Positions 25,943 to 34,129 of a stretch of 64,000 nt of DNA are shown here, piece by piece. The notes under the pieces were generated by a model. It was given only the letters and a program-made list of their open reading frames with translations, did no database searches and was not told where the DNA came from. The stretch's first letter is position 1. Each line of letters begins with the position of its first letter. The stretch spans positions 1-64,000 of the forward strand of contig UBTY01000008.1 of the NCBI GenBank assembly GCA_900468535.1, in the 5' to 3' direction. The stretch comes from Hyphomicrobiales bacterium. GTDB lineage: Bacteria; Pseudomonadota; Alphaproteobacteria; Rhizobiales; Rhizobiaceae. Both the position numbers and the translations under genes were made by a program.

Positions 25943-27332
25943 AGATACGATCCATCACAGTTTGGTGGCTTGCCAGCAATCCGTCCACATCCAAATGGCG
26001 GAACTGGCCATCGGCGATGATCTCGCGGCCGTTGATGAAGGAATAGTCGACCTTGAACGGGCCGCACATCACAAGTGCTGCCAAGGGGTCGCGCTGGGTG
26101 CCGGAAAGACCGAGCTGGTTCAGCTTCACGGCGATGAAATCGGCGCTCATCCCGGGGGCGAGATAGCCGATATCGTCGCGACCGAGGATTCTGGCGCCAC
26201 CGCGCGTTGCCATCGTCAGCGCCTCGCGGGCCGACAATGCCTTCGGCGTGCCGCCGAAGCCGCCGCGCCCGCCGGGCGTTTCGGAGAGATACTTGTTTGG
26301 CGCGACGCGCTGCAACATCATGGCAAGCCGGGCTTCCATGAACATGTTGGAGGTGTCGTTGGAGGCCGAACCGTCCACGCCAAGGCCAACGTTGACGCCC
26401 ATGTCGAGCATTTCACGGATCTTGGCGATGCCCTGGCCGCAGCGCATGTTGGCGGAGGGGCAGTGCGCCACGCCGGTGCCGGTATCGGCAAACAGCCTGA
26501 TCTCGTCCGATGTCATGAATATCGAGTGTGCAAACCAGACGTCAGGGCCGAGCCACCCCACGGATTCCGCGAAGCCGACGGACCGCATCCCGTAGACGTC
26601 ATGGCAATAGTCCTCCTCGAAGAGGTCTTCGGCCAGATGCGAATGCAGATGAACGCCCTTGTGAGCGCGGGCAAGAGCCGCCGCATCCTTCATCAGACCC
26701 GGCGTCACCGAAAACGGCGAGCAAGGGGCAAGGATGATACGGCTCATCGAATGGCGCGAATTGTCGTGATAGGTGTGGATCAGCCGCTCGGCGTCCTTGA
26801 GGATATCCTCCTCCTTCTCGACGCAATTGTCCGGCGGCAAACCACCCTGGCTCTGGCCGCGTGACATGGCGCCACGCGCAGCGTGGAAACGAAGGCCGAG
26901 CTCCTGAGCCGCATCGATGGTTGCATCGAGCGTGCAGTTGTTCGGCAGGATGTAGAGGTGATCGGAGCTCGTCGTGCAGCCCGAGGCGATCAGTTCGGCC
27001 ATGGCCACCCGGGCCGATACGCCGATCGCATGATCGTCGAGCGCCGACCAGATCGGGTAGAGCGTCTTCAGCCAGACCAGCAGCTCGTCATCCTGAACCA
27101 TGACACGGGTGAGGTTCTGGTACATGTGGTGGTGGATATTCACCATGCCGGGCATGACGATATGGCCGGAAAGATCGAGCACGCGATCGGCTGCCGCACC
27201 TTCGAGCTCCGCCATCGTGCCGACGGCCTCGATCACGTTGTCGCGCACGAGCAATACGCCATCCTTCACCTCGCGGGCGTCATCGTCGAAGGTCGCAAGG
27301 TAGGCAATGTTTTTTACAAGCAGGGTACCCAT
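25932..27332 (-). CDS. 8-oxoguanine deaminase
   Basis: A 466-residue amidohydrolase with features of the 8-oxoguanine deaminase group (long annotated as hydroxydechloroatrazine ethylaminohydrolase): VNIHHHMYQNLTRVM, WLKTLYPIWSAL, SSDHLYILPN and LAPCSPFSVTPGLM. Metal ligands follow in HSHLAED, FAHSIFMT and LGVDGSASND. The reaction yields urate from 8-oxoguanine, salvaging an oxidised base. It sits 15 bases after the second permease gene of the BMP-type importer, which may bring in free modified bases. Confidence 0.85.
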   Translation of the reverse strand: MGTLLVKNIAYLATFDDDAREVKDGVLLVRDNVIEAVGTMAELEGAAADRVLDLSGHIVMPGMVNIHHHMYQNLTRVMVQDDELLVWLKTLYPIWSALDDHAIGVSARVAMAELIASGCTTSSDHLYILPNNCTLDATIDAAQELGLRFHAARGAMSRGQSQGGLPPDNCVEKEEDILKDAERLIHTYHDNSRHSMSRIILAPCSPFSVTPGLMKDAAALARAHKGVHLHSHLAEDLFEEDYCHDVYGMRSVGFAESVGWLGPDVWFAHSIFMTSDEIRLFADTGTGVAHCPSANMRCGQGIAKIREMLDMGVNVGLGVDGSASNDTSNMFMEARLAMMLQRVAPNKYLSETPGGRGGFGGTPKALSAREALTMATRGGARILGRDDIGYLAPGMSADFIAVKLNQLGLSGTQRDPLAALVMCGPFKVDYSFINGREIIADGQFRHLDVDGLLASHQTVMDRIYDQ

Positions 27333-27347
27333 GGCATTCCCCGTATT

Positions 27348-28283
27348 TTATCGGATGTCGCGATAGTAGGGCACGCCGATCGCGGCGGGCGCCGCCATGA
27401 TCCGACGCATGCGCTGCCAGGCGAGGACCGGCACGATGATGAAGGCCATGGTGCCGAGATAAGGCAACATGGAGAGGAAGGCGGGCGCAATCGGCCAGCC
27501 GCGCGCCTGGCCGACAAAGCCGAGTGCGGTGATGAAGCCGAAGAGCAGACCCGAGAGTACCGCAGGGATCGGCCGGTATCCGGCGAAAATGACGAGCGCA
27601 ACGGCGATCCAACCGCGACCGGCGACGACACCGTCCGACCATGACGGCACGAAGGTAAGCGTGAGATAGGCCCCGGCGCCGGCTGCCAGCGCCGAGCCCG
27701 CGGTGACGTAGGCGAAGCGGATGAGATTGACCGGAATACCTGCCGCATCTGCAGCAGCCGGATTTTCGCCCACCGCACGCAGGTTAAGACCATGGCGGGT
27801 GCGGAACATGACGTAGCTCAGTCCGACCGGCAGGATGATGAAGATCAGGTAGAGAAGGATGTTCTGCGAGAAGAAGGCCGGTCCGATGACCGGGATCTTG
27901 CTCAGGAGCGGCACCTCGATCGGTGCGAAGGTGGCGCGCGCCGGCATGCCGGAATAGGCCCGCCCGATGGTGGAGGCGATGCCGCTGCCCATCAGGGTCA
28001 GTGCCAGGCCGCAGAGCACCTGATTGGCGCGCAGGATGACGGTTGCAAAGGCAAACAGCGCGCCGAACAGGGCGCCGACGGCGAGAGCCGCAATGAAGCC
28101 GATCGTTGGCGACGGTATCGCGGCAACGGTCGCGATTGCCGTCAGCGCGCCCATCGCCATCAGGCCTTCGACGCCCAGATTGACGACGCCGACGCGTTCG
28201 GCAAGAACCTCGCCGAGCGCCGCGAGCGCCAGGACGCCGCCTGCCAGGAAGGCCGTGGTGAAGAGGCCGGTCAAAAGATCCAT
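27348..28283 (-). CDS. BMP-type nucleoside/purine ABC permease 2
   Basis: A 311-residue membrane protein of the BPD_transp_2 type (NupQ/YufQ-like), with eight or more hydrophobic segments. Motifs: GEVLAERVGVVNLGVEGLMAMGAL near the start, LCGLALTLMGSG and LNLRAVGENPAAADAAGIPV. It forms the membrane dimer with the permease gene 10 bases upstream. Transporters of this group with BMP-lipoprotein-like receptors import nucleosides or purines. Confidence 0.9.
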   Translation of the reverse strand: MDLLTGLFTTAFLAGGVLALAALGEVLAERVGVVNLGVEGLMAMGALTAIATVAAIPSPTIGFIAALAVGALFGALFAFATVILRANQVLCGLALTLMGSGIASTIGRAYSGMPARATFAPIEVPLLSKIPVIGPAFFSQNILLYLIFIILPVGLSYVMFRTRHGLNLRAVGENPAAADAAGIPVNLIRFAYVTAGSALAAGAGAYLTLTFVPSWSDGVVAGRGWIAVALVIFAGYRPIPAVLSGLLFGFITALGFVGQARGWPIAPAFLSMLPYLGTMAFIIVPVLAWQRMRRIMAAPAAIGVPYYRDIR

Positions 28284-28293
28284 GTCGCTCTCC

Positions 28294-29337
28294 TCAAGCC
28301 TTGTCGCGGGCGATGCGGTAATGAGCGAGTTCGTCGCCGATTGCCGTCAGAAACAGAATGAGGCCGGTGATCGCCAGCACCGTCGAGGTGGTCAGGCCCT
28401 GCGTCTGCAGGATGATGCCGGAGTTCAGGATGAAGGCCATGAGTGCCGCCGAGAAGATCACGCCGACCGCCGAGCTTCGCGCGAGAACGGCGACCATGAT
28501 GCCGAGATAGCCGTAATTGTTGGAAATACCGCCCTGCAGACGATGCACCGTTCCGGCGATCTCCAGCATTCCGGCAAGACCGGCAATCGCGCCCGAAAGC
28601 AGCATGACGGTGATCAGGTGGCGGCGCACCGGCATGCCGGCATATTTGGCGGCCGATGGGTTGGAACCGACGAGACGGACTTCATAACCCCAGCGCGAGA
28701 AGGCAAGCAGACCGGCCACGAGCAGGGCGACGAGAACTGCAATCGGCAGACCCCAATGGATCGAGCCCCAGAATTCCGGGATTTCGGCCGAAAGGCGCGG
28801 CGTCGCGGAGTTTGCCATCTTGTCACGCCACGCATTGGTCGAAACGAAATAGACGAGCAAGATTGCCACGAAGTTCAGGAGCAGCGTGGTGATGAGCTCG
28901 TTGACGTTGGCATAAGCGCGCGCAAGCGTCGGAACGAGGATCCAGACGGCGCCACCGATCAGGCCGGCGAGAAACATCAGCACGAGAATGAGGGCCGGCG
29001 GACCCGGCACAAAAAGGCCAACGGCCGCGGCCGCAAAGGCACCGGCGTAAAACTGGCCCTCGGCTCCAATGTTCCACGCGCCGATCTGCTGCGCGACGGC
29101 GACCGACAGGCCGGTCAGGATCAATGGAATGACGAGAACGCCCAGATCTTCCATGCCGAAGCTGGAGCCGAAACTCGCATCCACGACTTCGGAGGCAAGC
29201 TCGATCGGGTTGGCGCCGGTCATGGCGAGGATGAGGCCGGCGAAGACCAGCGCCAGAACGATGGCGGCGGCGCGAGCCGCAAGCGCGATACCGGGAGACG
29301 CAGACGGCAGGCGCTGAACACGGAAGGAGCCTGCCAT
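28294..29337 (-). CDS. BMP-type nucleoside/purine ABC permease 1
   Basis: A 347-residue permease (NupP/YufP-like, BPD_transp_2). It has an N-terminal hydrophobic helix, the GAWNIGAEGQFYAGAFAAAA block and VRLVGSNPSAAKYAGMPV. Its start lies 1 base after the ATPase stop, so translation is coupled. Part of the importer heading the minus-strand purine operon. Confidence 0.9.
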   Translation of the reverse strand: MAGSFRVQRLPSASPGIALAARAAAIVLALVFAGLILAMTGANPIELASEVVDASFGSSFGMEDLGVLVIPLILTGLSVAVAQQIGAWNIGAEGQFYAGAFAAAAVGLFVPGPPALILVLMFLAGLIGGAVWILVPTLARAYANVNELITTLLLNFVAILLVYFVSTNAWRDKMANSATPRLSAEIPEFWGSIHWGLPIAVLVALLVAGLLAFSRWGYEVRLVGSNPSAAKYAGMPVRRHLITVMLLSGAIAGLAGMLEIAGTVHRLQGGISNNYGYLGIMVAVLARSSAVGVIFSAALMAFILNSGIILQTQGLTTSTVLAITGLILFLTAIGDELAHYRIARDKA

Positions 29338-29338
29338 G

Positions 29339-30913
29339 CTATGCGACCTCGCGGACCTGGGTACGGCCGCCCATCAGCAGGCCAATTTCGTCGATATCGG
29401 TCTTGTCGTTGTCGACGATTCCCATGATCTTTCCTTCATAAAGCACGGCAATGCGGTCGGAGAGGTTGAGCAGCTCTTCGAGTTCTTCGGAAATCAGAAT
29501 GATGCCGGCGCCGGCATCGCGCAGTTCGACGATGTAGCGCAGCATCGTGTTGATGGCGCCGACATCGAGGCCGCGGCTTGGATAGGCGGCGATCAGGACC
29601 TTGTCGGCGATGCGCATTTCGCGGCGAGCCACGAGGCGCTGCTGGTTGCCGCCGGACAGATTGCGGATCGGCATGGCGAAATCGGGAATGGCAACCTCGG
29701 CCGCCGACGCGATTTCCTTGGCGAGTGCTGTCGCCGCACCCGGCTTGTAGCTGCCACCCGATGATACCGGCGGCTTCTTGTATTCACGCATCACCGCATT
29801 GACCGTGATGCTGAGCGCCGGTGCCAAGCCGCTATGCAAACGGTCTTCCGGAATGTGACCGATCCCGCTTTCGGCAAACGCTGCCGCATTGCTCTTATCG
29901 ACCGGTTTTCCTGAAATCAGGATCCGTCCCGCGCTGACCGGGCGGATACCCGTCAGGACCTGGCTGAGTTCGCGCTGGCCGTTGCCGGCAACGCCTGCCA
30001 CGCCCACGATCTCGCCGGCCCGGACATCAAGCGATATGCCGTGCAGTGCTTCGTTGCCGCCATCGCCAATTGCCGAGACGTTTTCGAGCGACAGCACAGG
30101 CTGCGCCGACATCGGGGCCGCGCCTGCCGGGCGCTGACGCATGTCGGCCAGGACGATATCGCGGCCAACCATCAGCTTGGCCAGCATGCGCGGGTTGCAA
30201 TCGGCCGTGTTCTCGGTGGCGATCTTGCGGCCGCCGCGCAGAATGCTGATGCGGTCGGATATCTCCAGCACTTCATCCAGCTTGTGGCTGATGAAGATGA
30301 CGGCATTACCGGCAGCTACGAACTCGCGCAGCGCCTTGAAGAGTTCACGCGCCTCGGCCGGCGTCAGAACGGCCGTCGGCTCGTCGAGGATCAGGACACG
30401 CGCCTGCCGGGCGAGCACGCGCAGGATCTCGACGCGCTGCTGCTCGCCGGTCGACAGATCGCTGACGCGAGCGCTCGGGTGGGTCTTGAGATTGAATTTC
30501 TGAGCCAGGGCGGCGGTTCGCTGTTCCAGCACCTGCGCAGAGGCGCGGCGTGGCGTTTCCGACCAGCCCAGATGAATGTTCTCCGCGACCGTGAAGGCCT
30601 GCACGAGCTTGAAATGCTGGTGAACCATGCCGATACCTGCGGCAATCGCCTGCAGCGGTGTGGCGAATTCCTTTGCGTAGCCGTCGATAATGATTTCCCC
30701 CGCGTCCGCCTGGTAGATGCCGGTCAGGATATTCATCAGCGTCGATTTCCCGGCGCCATTCTCACCCAGCAGTGCATGGATCTCGCCGGGCATCACGTCC
30801 AGATCGACGTTCTCGTTGGCAATGACGCCTGGAAAGTACTTGGCGATGCCCTTCAGCTGAACGAGAGGCGGGGTGCCCGGAGGGGGCGAATAACGGGTCG
30901 CATTTTCAGTCAT
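29339..30913 (-). CDS. BMP-type ABC importer ATPase (two nucleotide-binding domains)
   Basis: A 524-residue double ATPase of the RbsA/NupO type. NBD1 has Walker A GENGAGKST, signature LSTGEQQR and Walker B LILDEPTAVLTPAE. NBD2 has the degenerate P-loop GVAGNGQRE, signature LSGGNQQR and a Walker-B-like LIAAYPSRGLDVGA. A weakened second site is normal for this family. I chose the ATG at 30913 (MTENATRYSPPPG), because the upstream extension runs through the hairpin at 30941-30970. It energises the two permeases downstream. Confidence 0.9.
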   Translation of the reverse strand: MTENATRYSPPPGTPPLVQLKGIAKYFPGVIANENVDLDVMPGEIHALLGENGAGKSTLMNILTGIYQADAGEIIIDGYAKEFATPLQAIAAGIGMVHQHFKLVQAFTVAENIHLGWSETPRRASAQVLEQRTAALAQKFNLKTHPSARVSDLSTGEQQRVEILRVLARQARVLILDEPTAVLTPAEARELFKALREFVAAGNAVIFISHKLDEVLEISDRISILRGGRKIATENTADCNPRMLAKLMVGRDIVLADMRQRPAGAAPMSAQPVLSLENVSAIGDGGNEALHGISLDVRAGEIVGVAGVAGNGQRELSQVLTGIRPVSAGRILISGKPVDKSNAAAFAESGIGHIPEDRLHSGLAPALSITVNAVMREYKKPPVSSGGSYKPGAATALAKEIASAAEVAIPDFAMPIRNLSGGNQQRLVARREMRIADKVLIAAYPSRGLDVGAINTMLRYIVELRDAGAGIILISEELEELLNLSDRIAVLYEGKIMGIVDNDKTDIDEIGLLMGGRTQVREVA

Positions 30914-30940
30914 GGAATGGCACCGGAGCGTGAAGGCGGG

Positions 30941-30970
30941 GAGCCCGGCCGATCCTGGACGGCCGGGCTC
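30941..30970 (-). terminator. Intra-operon hairpin after the BMP-type receptor gene
   Basis: Perfect 10-bp inverted repeat GAGCCCGGCC (30941-30950) / GGCCGGGCTC (30961-30970) with a 10-base loop, between the receptor gene and the ATPase gene. There is no T-tract in the minus-strand reading direction. The position matches the hairpins after two other solute-binding-protein genes in the window and suggests differential expression. Confidence 0.7.
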
Positions 30971-30989
30971 TTGGCTTGGGAGGCCAGAT

Positions 30990-32111
30990 TTAGGAGGTGA
31001 GGCCGGTGACACCCTCGACCGACCAATCCCAGTTGTAGAGTTCGAGCTCGGTCATCGTCTGCCCAGCAGCGACACGCACCTTGCCGGTGGAGTCCTTCAG
31101 TTCGCCGGTGAACGGCGACCAGCCACCCATGATCTTCTCGCGGACGGCGTCGGCGGCTGCAGCAACGTCGGCCGGAACCTTCTCGCCCCACTTGTCGCGA
31201 TCGACGCCGGCGCCCATCGCAAACAGCTGCTCGCTCGGCGCCCAGGTGCCGGCAAGACGCTTGCCGACCTGATCGACATAGAACTTGGTGAAGTCGATAA
31301 GGATCGACGAGACGTAGGAATTCGGGCCGTAGCGGCGGATGTCGGTGTTCCACATGGCTGCCCATACGCCGCGCTTCTCGGCGACCTGCAGGTAGCCCGC
31401 TTCGTCCATGATGCCGAACAGGAAGTCACAGCCATTGTCGATCAGCGCCGTGCCGGCCTGCGTTGCGGCCTGCGGGTCGAACCAGGAGTTGATGACGATC
31501 GTCTGGACGGTTGCGTTCGGGTTGACGGTGCGCGCGCCCATCAGGAAGGCGTTGGTCGAGGCATAGACCGAAGCAACCGGGAAGGAGGCGACATAGCCGA
31601 GCTTGCCGGTCTTCGACAGATGACCAGCCGCGACACCGAGAACGTAGGTCGGATACCAGTGCGCGAGATAATACCAGCCAAGATTGTCCATGGTGACGTG
31701 ACCGTTGCACTCCATGAACGCAACGTCGGTCGCGCGCTTGACAACTTCGTGCAGGAAGTCGCCATTCGACGAGGTGTCGAAGATCATGTTTGCGCCTTCC
31801 GAGACGAACTGTCGATAGGTGCGCGTCGCGTCGGCAGAGTAGGGAATGTTCTCGACTTCGAGGACCTTCTTGAGCTTCGGATAGGCTTCCTTGACGGCCA
31901 GCAGACCCTGGTGGTGCGCCCAGGTCCAGCCCTCGTCGGAGATCGGACCGACATGGCCGAAGCCGATGACGGCGTCTTCTTCCTTGATTGCCGGCAACGG
32001 CGAGGCCGCGAGCGCCTGGCGGGCGAAGCCGGCAGGCAGCATCATCGCGGCCGCGCCGGCCGCGCTCATGTTCAGAAATCCGCGGCGGGAAAGCGTACGC
32101 AAGTCAATCAT
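30990..32111 (-). CDS. BMP-family solute-binding protein of a nucleoside/purine importer
   Basis: A 373-residue periplasmic receptor of the BMP/PnrA family. A Tat-type signal (TLSRRGFLNMSAAGAAAMML) predicts export in folded form. The mature part has VIGFGHVGPISDEGWTWAHH, FDTSSNGDFLHEVV, LAHWYPTYVLGVAAG and DEAGYLQVAEKRGVW. PnrA-type receptors bind purine nucleosides and some relatives bind bases. AAGGGG lies 5-6 bases before the ATG. First gene of the eight-gene operon that ends with guaD, so the cargo is probably a purine or modified purine. Confidence 0.92.
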   Translation of the reverse strand: MIDLRTLSRRGFLNMSAAGAAAMMLPAGFARQALAASPLPAIKEEDAVIGFGHVGPISDEGWTWAHHQGLLAVKEAYPKLKKVLEVENIPYSADATRTYRQFVSEGANMIFDTSSNGDFLHEVVKRATDVAFMECNGHVTMDNLGWYYLAHWYPTYVLGVAAGHLSKTGKLGYVASFPVASVYASTNAFLMGARTVNPNATVQTIVINSWFDPQAATQAGTALIDNGCDFLFGIMDEAGYLQVAEKRGVWAAMWNTDIRRYGPNSYVSSILIDFTKFYVDQVGKRLAGTWAPSEQLFAMGAGVDRDKWGEKVPADVAAAADAVREKIMGGWSPFTGELKDSTGKVRVAAGQTMTELELYNWDWSVEGVTGLTS

Positions 32112-32461
32112 GTGATCCCCTTCTGGTTTTGACGCGGATGGCCGCGCTTATGATCTGTGACCGTTCGGTCCTGTTGTCTTCCACGCAACAATTATGCCAG
32201 TTGCCGAACACCAACCGAGTCTTCCGGCAGGAGCTGCGCCGGAACCTGTTGCGGGCGTAGCGACACGCGGCGGACGCCTCAACGGCGACGTTGCGAATGT
32301 CCTTTGCGGAAAGCCCTATCGGGCCGGAAACAACGAGACGGAGCGAGACTGGCAAATCGCCAATGTTCCGAATAGAGCGAATTTTCTGATGATGCCGATG
32401 CGCAAAAGGCAACAAGGCAGGACGGAAAGTGGCTTGAATTTCGTCCCAGACAATGCCTAAA
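32112..32461. other. Divergent intergenic region, no gene recognised
   Basis: About 350 bases between the divergent purine operons. Short reading frames exist on both strands (for example one from 32194) but none has a ribosome binding site or recognisable composition. Besides the repeat array at 32462-32495, I see no convincing -35/-10 pair. It must hold the promoters for the two operons. Confidence 0.5.
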
Positions 32462-32495
32462 ATGCCCAAAAGTAAAGCATGATTATTTTTTATGC
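32462..32495. promoter_or_regulatory. Periodic half-site array upstream of the Rieske operon
   Basis: ATGC (32462-32465), GCAT (32477-32480) and ATGC (32492-32495) occur with exactly 11 bases between neighbours, a 15-base period. Adjacent copies are reverse complements of each other, so two overlapping dyads share the central half-site. The spacers are A/T-rich. This looks like an operator for a dimeric regulator, possibly the LysR protein coded at 35932-36861 (inference). Four-base half-sites are short, so chance cannot be excluded. Confidence 0.35.
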
Positions 32496-32550
32496 AGAGC
32501 GCTCGAATTTTGGGCGCGAGATGAGGCAGAGTGCAGGCGATGGGCGAGCA

Positions 32551-32796
32551 ATGTCCGGCATAATTCAAGGCGCACGTTTCACCTTTCGGGGACAGATGGT
32601 GTGCGAGAGCTTCACGGAGTTTGCGCTTCACCGCGCCCGCCGACTGGATCTGGAAATCGATCTCGGTGCTTGCGACTCTTCTTCGGCAACCTTGTCCGTC
32701 AAAGGGCAGGAAGATCTCGTCGACGCGTTCGAGATGGCCTGCAGCCTCGGCCCTTACGATTGCATCATTCTCGATATCGAGCGCGCAACCGCGTGA
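32551..32796 (+). CDS. Acylphosphatase-fold protein lacking the catalytic residues
   Basis: An 81-residue protein with the strand-helix-strand order of acylphosphatases: ARFTFRGQM, helix FTEFALHRARRLDL, ATLSVKG, helix EDLVDAFEMACSLGP, YDCIILDIERA. Aligned to the family, the GxVQGVxFR loop reads GQMVCESFT. The phosphate-binding Arg is therefore Thr, and the catalytic Asn of the WVxN strand is not present either. It is probably a non-enzymatic structural or binding protein. It starts the plus-strand operon and ends 13 bases before the Rieske protein gene. In-frame ATGs at 32479 and 32521 exist, but the homologous part begins after 32551. Confidence 0.6.
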   Translation: MSGIIQGARFTFRGQMVCESFTEFALHRARRLDLEIDLGACDSSSATLSVKGQEDLVDAFEMACSLGPYDCIILDIERATA

Positions 32797-32809
32797 ACAG
32801 GAGTGGACT

Positions 32810-33478
32810 ATGAAACTGAATGAGGGGTGGGTGCCGGTCGGGCTGTCATCGTCGATAGAAGCCGGAACATCGACTGGCGCAATCGTCGAGGGCAGCGAAA
32901 TCGTCGTCTGGCGCGACAACAGCGGCAATGCACATGCCTGGGAAGATCGCTGTCCGCACCGCGGCATGCGCTTGAGCTTCGGCTTCGTGCGCGGCGATCA
33001 CATTGCCTGCCTCTATCACGGCTGGCAGTACGATACGGCTGGACAGTGCCGCTACATTCCGGCCCACCCGACACTGGACGTACCGCAGACGATCAAGGTT
33101 CCGATCTACCGGGTTGAAGAGAAACACGGCATCATCTGGACAACGACGGCTACCGATAGCGCGCTCCCGGCTGCTGACGCGGCCGAGATTACGCCGGTCA
33201 GAAGCCTTTATGTCGATCGCCCGGTCGACGAAGTATTTCTGGCATTCGAACAGACCGGGATGACCGGCATTGCCGCCAATGCTGGCAAGCTTGTCTCTGG
33301 CGACGATACACTGTTTCTCGCATTTCAGGCGACGACCGAAGGCAAGACTGCCGTTCATATCGTCCTTTGCGGTTCCGCTGCGGTTTATGGCGGCGCGAAG
33401 CAGAAACATTATGCGCAATGGGCCGAAGGCTTGCGGTTCGAGCTTGAGGCCGCGCAGCCCGTGGCGGAGGTCGCCTGA
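32810..33478 (+). CDS. Stand-alone Rieske [2Fe-2S] protein
   Basis: A 222-residue protein with a complete oxygenase-type Rieske domain in its first ~115 residues. Ligands are Cys48 and His50 (CPHRGMRLS) and Cys67 and His70 (CLYHGWQYD). The following ~95 residues (SLYVDRPVDEVFLAFEQTG ... KHYAQWAEGLRFELEA) resemble a shrunken oxygenase catalytic domain. They contain no HxxxxH iron site and no C-terminal ligand Asp. It can therefore carry electrons but not activate oxygen by itself. It is the obvious electron donor for the two Rieske-less catalytic subunits coded nearby. AGGAG lies 7 bases before the ATG; the GST-like gene overlaps the stop (TGATG). Confidence 0.85.
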   Translation: MKLNEGWVPVGLSSSIEAGTSTGAIVEGSEIVVWRDNSGNAHAWEDRCPHRGMRLSFGFVRGDHIACLYHGWQYDTAGQCRYIPAHPTLDVPQTIKVPIYRVEEKHGIIWTTTATDSALPAADAAEITPVRSLYVDRPVDEVFLAFEQTGMTGIAANAGKLVSGDDTLFLAFQATTEGKTAVHIVLCGSAAVYGGAKQKHYAQWAEGLRFELEAAQPVAEVA

Positions 33479-34110
33479 TGTCGGGGATTACGCTCTACAA
33501 CTATGAACTCGACGAGCAGAGCTATCGCGCGCGCCTTGCGCTCTCCATGCTGGGGCTCGAGTGGACGACGGTCGCGGTCGACATGTTCCCCGGCGGCGAG
33601 CAGAAAAAGCCGGCAATGCTGGCCCTCAACCCACTCGGAACACTCCCGGTCATTCGCGATGGCGACCGCGTGCTCCATGGCACCGCTGCGATCCTGCTTT
33701 ATCTCGCCAAGGCCTACGATTCCGGCAAGCAATGGCTCCCTGAAGAACCGGCGGCCTTCGGTGCGGTAGCGAAGTGGCTCGGTTTCTCCGAGACGGCGAT
33801 CGCACCGGCTGTGGAGGCCCGGCTGCAGGCGCTCTTCGACACATCAGGCGATGCGGCAGCGCTGCGTCAGGCCGCGCGCAAGGCGTTTCGCATCATGGAC
33901 GACTATATGACGGCGCGTCATTTCGACGGCAAGGAATGGTTCGTCGGCGATGGCCCGACGCTGGCCGATCTGGCGCTCTTCCCTTCCTTCGCGCTCAGCC
34001 GCGACTATGGCATCGATCACGACGAGTATCCGGCATTGCGTCGCTGGATTCGACGGTTCCGCACACTGAAGGGCTTTCACACGATGCCCGGTATTCCCGA
34101 CTACCATTGA
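33478..34110 (+). CDS. GST-like protein, possible NdmE-type partner
   Basis: A 210-residue glutathione-S-transferase-fold protein. The N-terminal thioredoxin-like domain ([20 protein letters not shown], cis-Pro in [10 protein letters not shown]) is followed by an all-helical domain with the [15 protein letters not shown] capping motif. Its ATG overlaps the Rieske stop by one base, so the two are made together. In P. putida CBB5 the GST-like NdmE is required to assemble the Rieske-less N-demethylase NdmC with its electron donor, and the same role is inferred here. A conventional glutathione-conjugating enzyme is the alternative. Confidence 0.85.
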   Translation: MSGITLYNYELDEQSYRARLALSMLGLEWTTVAVDMFPGGEQKKPAMLALNPLGTLPVIRDGDRVLHGTAAILLYLAKAYDSGKQWLPEEPAAFGAVAKWLGFSETAIAPAVEARLQALFDTSGDAAALRQAARKAFRIMDDYMTARHFDGKEWFVGDGPTLADLALFPSFALSRDYGIDHDEYPALRRWIRRFRTLKGFHTMPGIPDYH

Positions 34111-34129
34111 TTTTCTGATCGGAGTTTTC

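Noticed and set aside
23725..27332. Possibility that the two minus-strand amidohydrolases are triazine-degrading enzymes (AtzB/TrzN-like)
   Set aside because: Motifs do resemble that broad group, but the purine setting and the 8-oxoguanine-deaminase-type signature of one of them make purine substrates more likely. No other triazine-pathway gene is present.
28294..31000. Possible ribose/sugar importer instead of a purine importer
   Set aside because: The receptor is a BMP/PnrA-type protein and the operon continues with purine deaminases, so a nucleoside or base cargo fits better.
32194..32460. An 88-codon plus-strand frame in the divergent intergenic region
   Set aside because: No ribosome binding site, no recognisable composition or domain; it lies where promoters for both operons are expected.
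32104..32967. A 287-codon minus-strand reading frame across the divergent intergenic region and the start of the Rieske gene
   Set aside because: It runs antisense to the acylphosphatase-fold and Rieske genes, has no ribosome binding site, and its composition (many Arg, Ser, Cys, His) is typical of an antisense shadow in GC-rich DNA.
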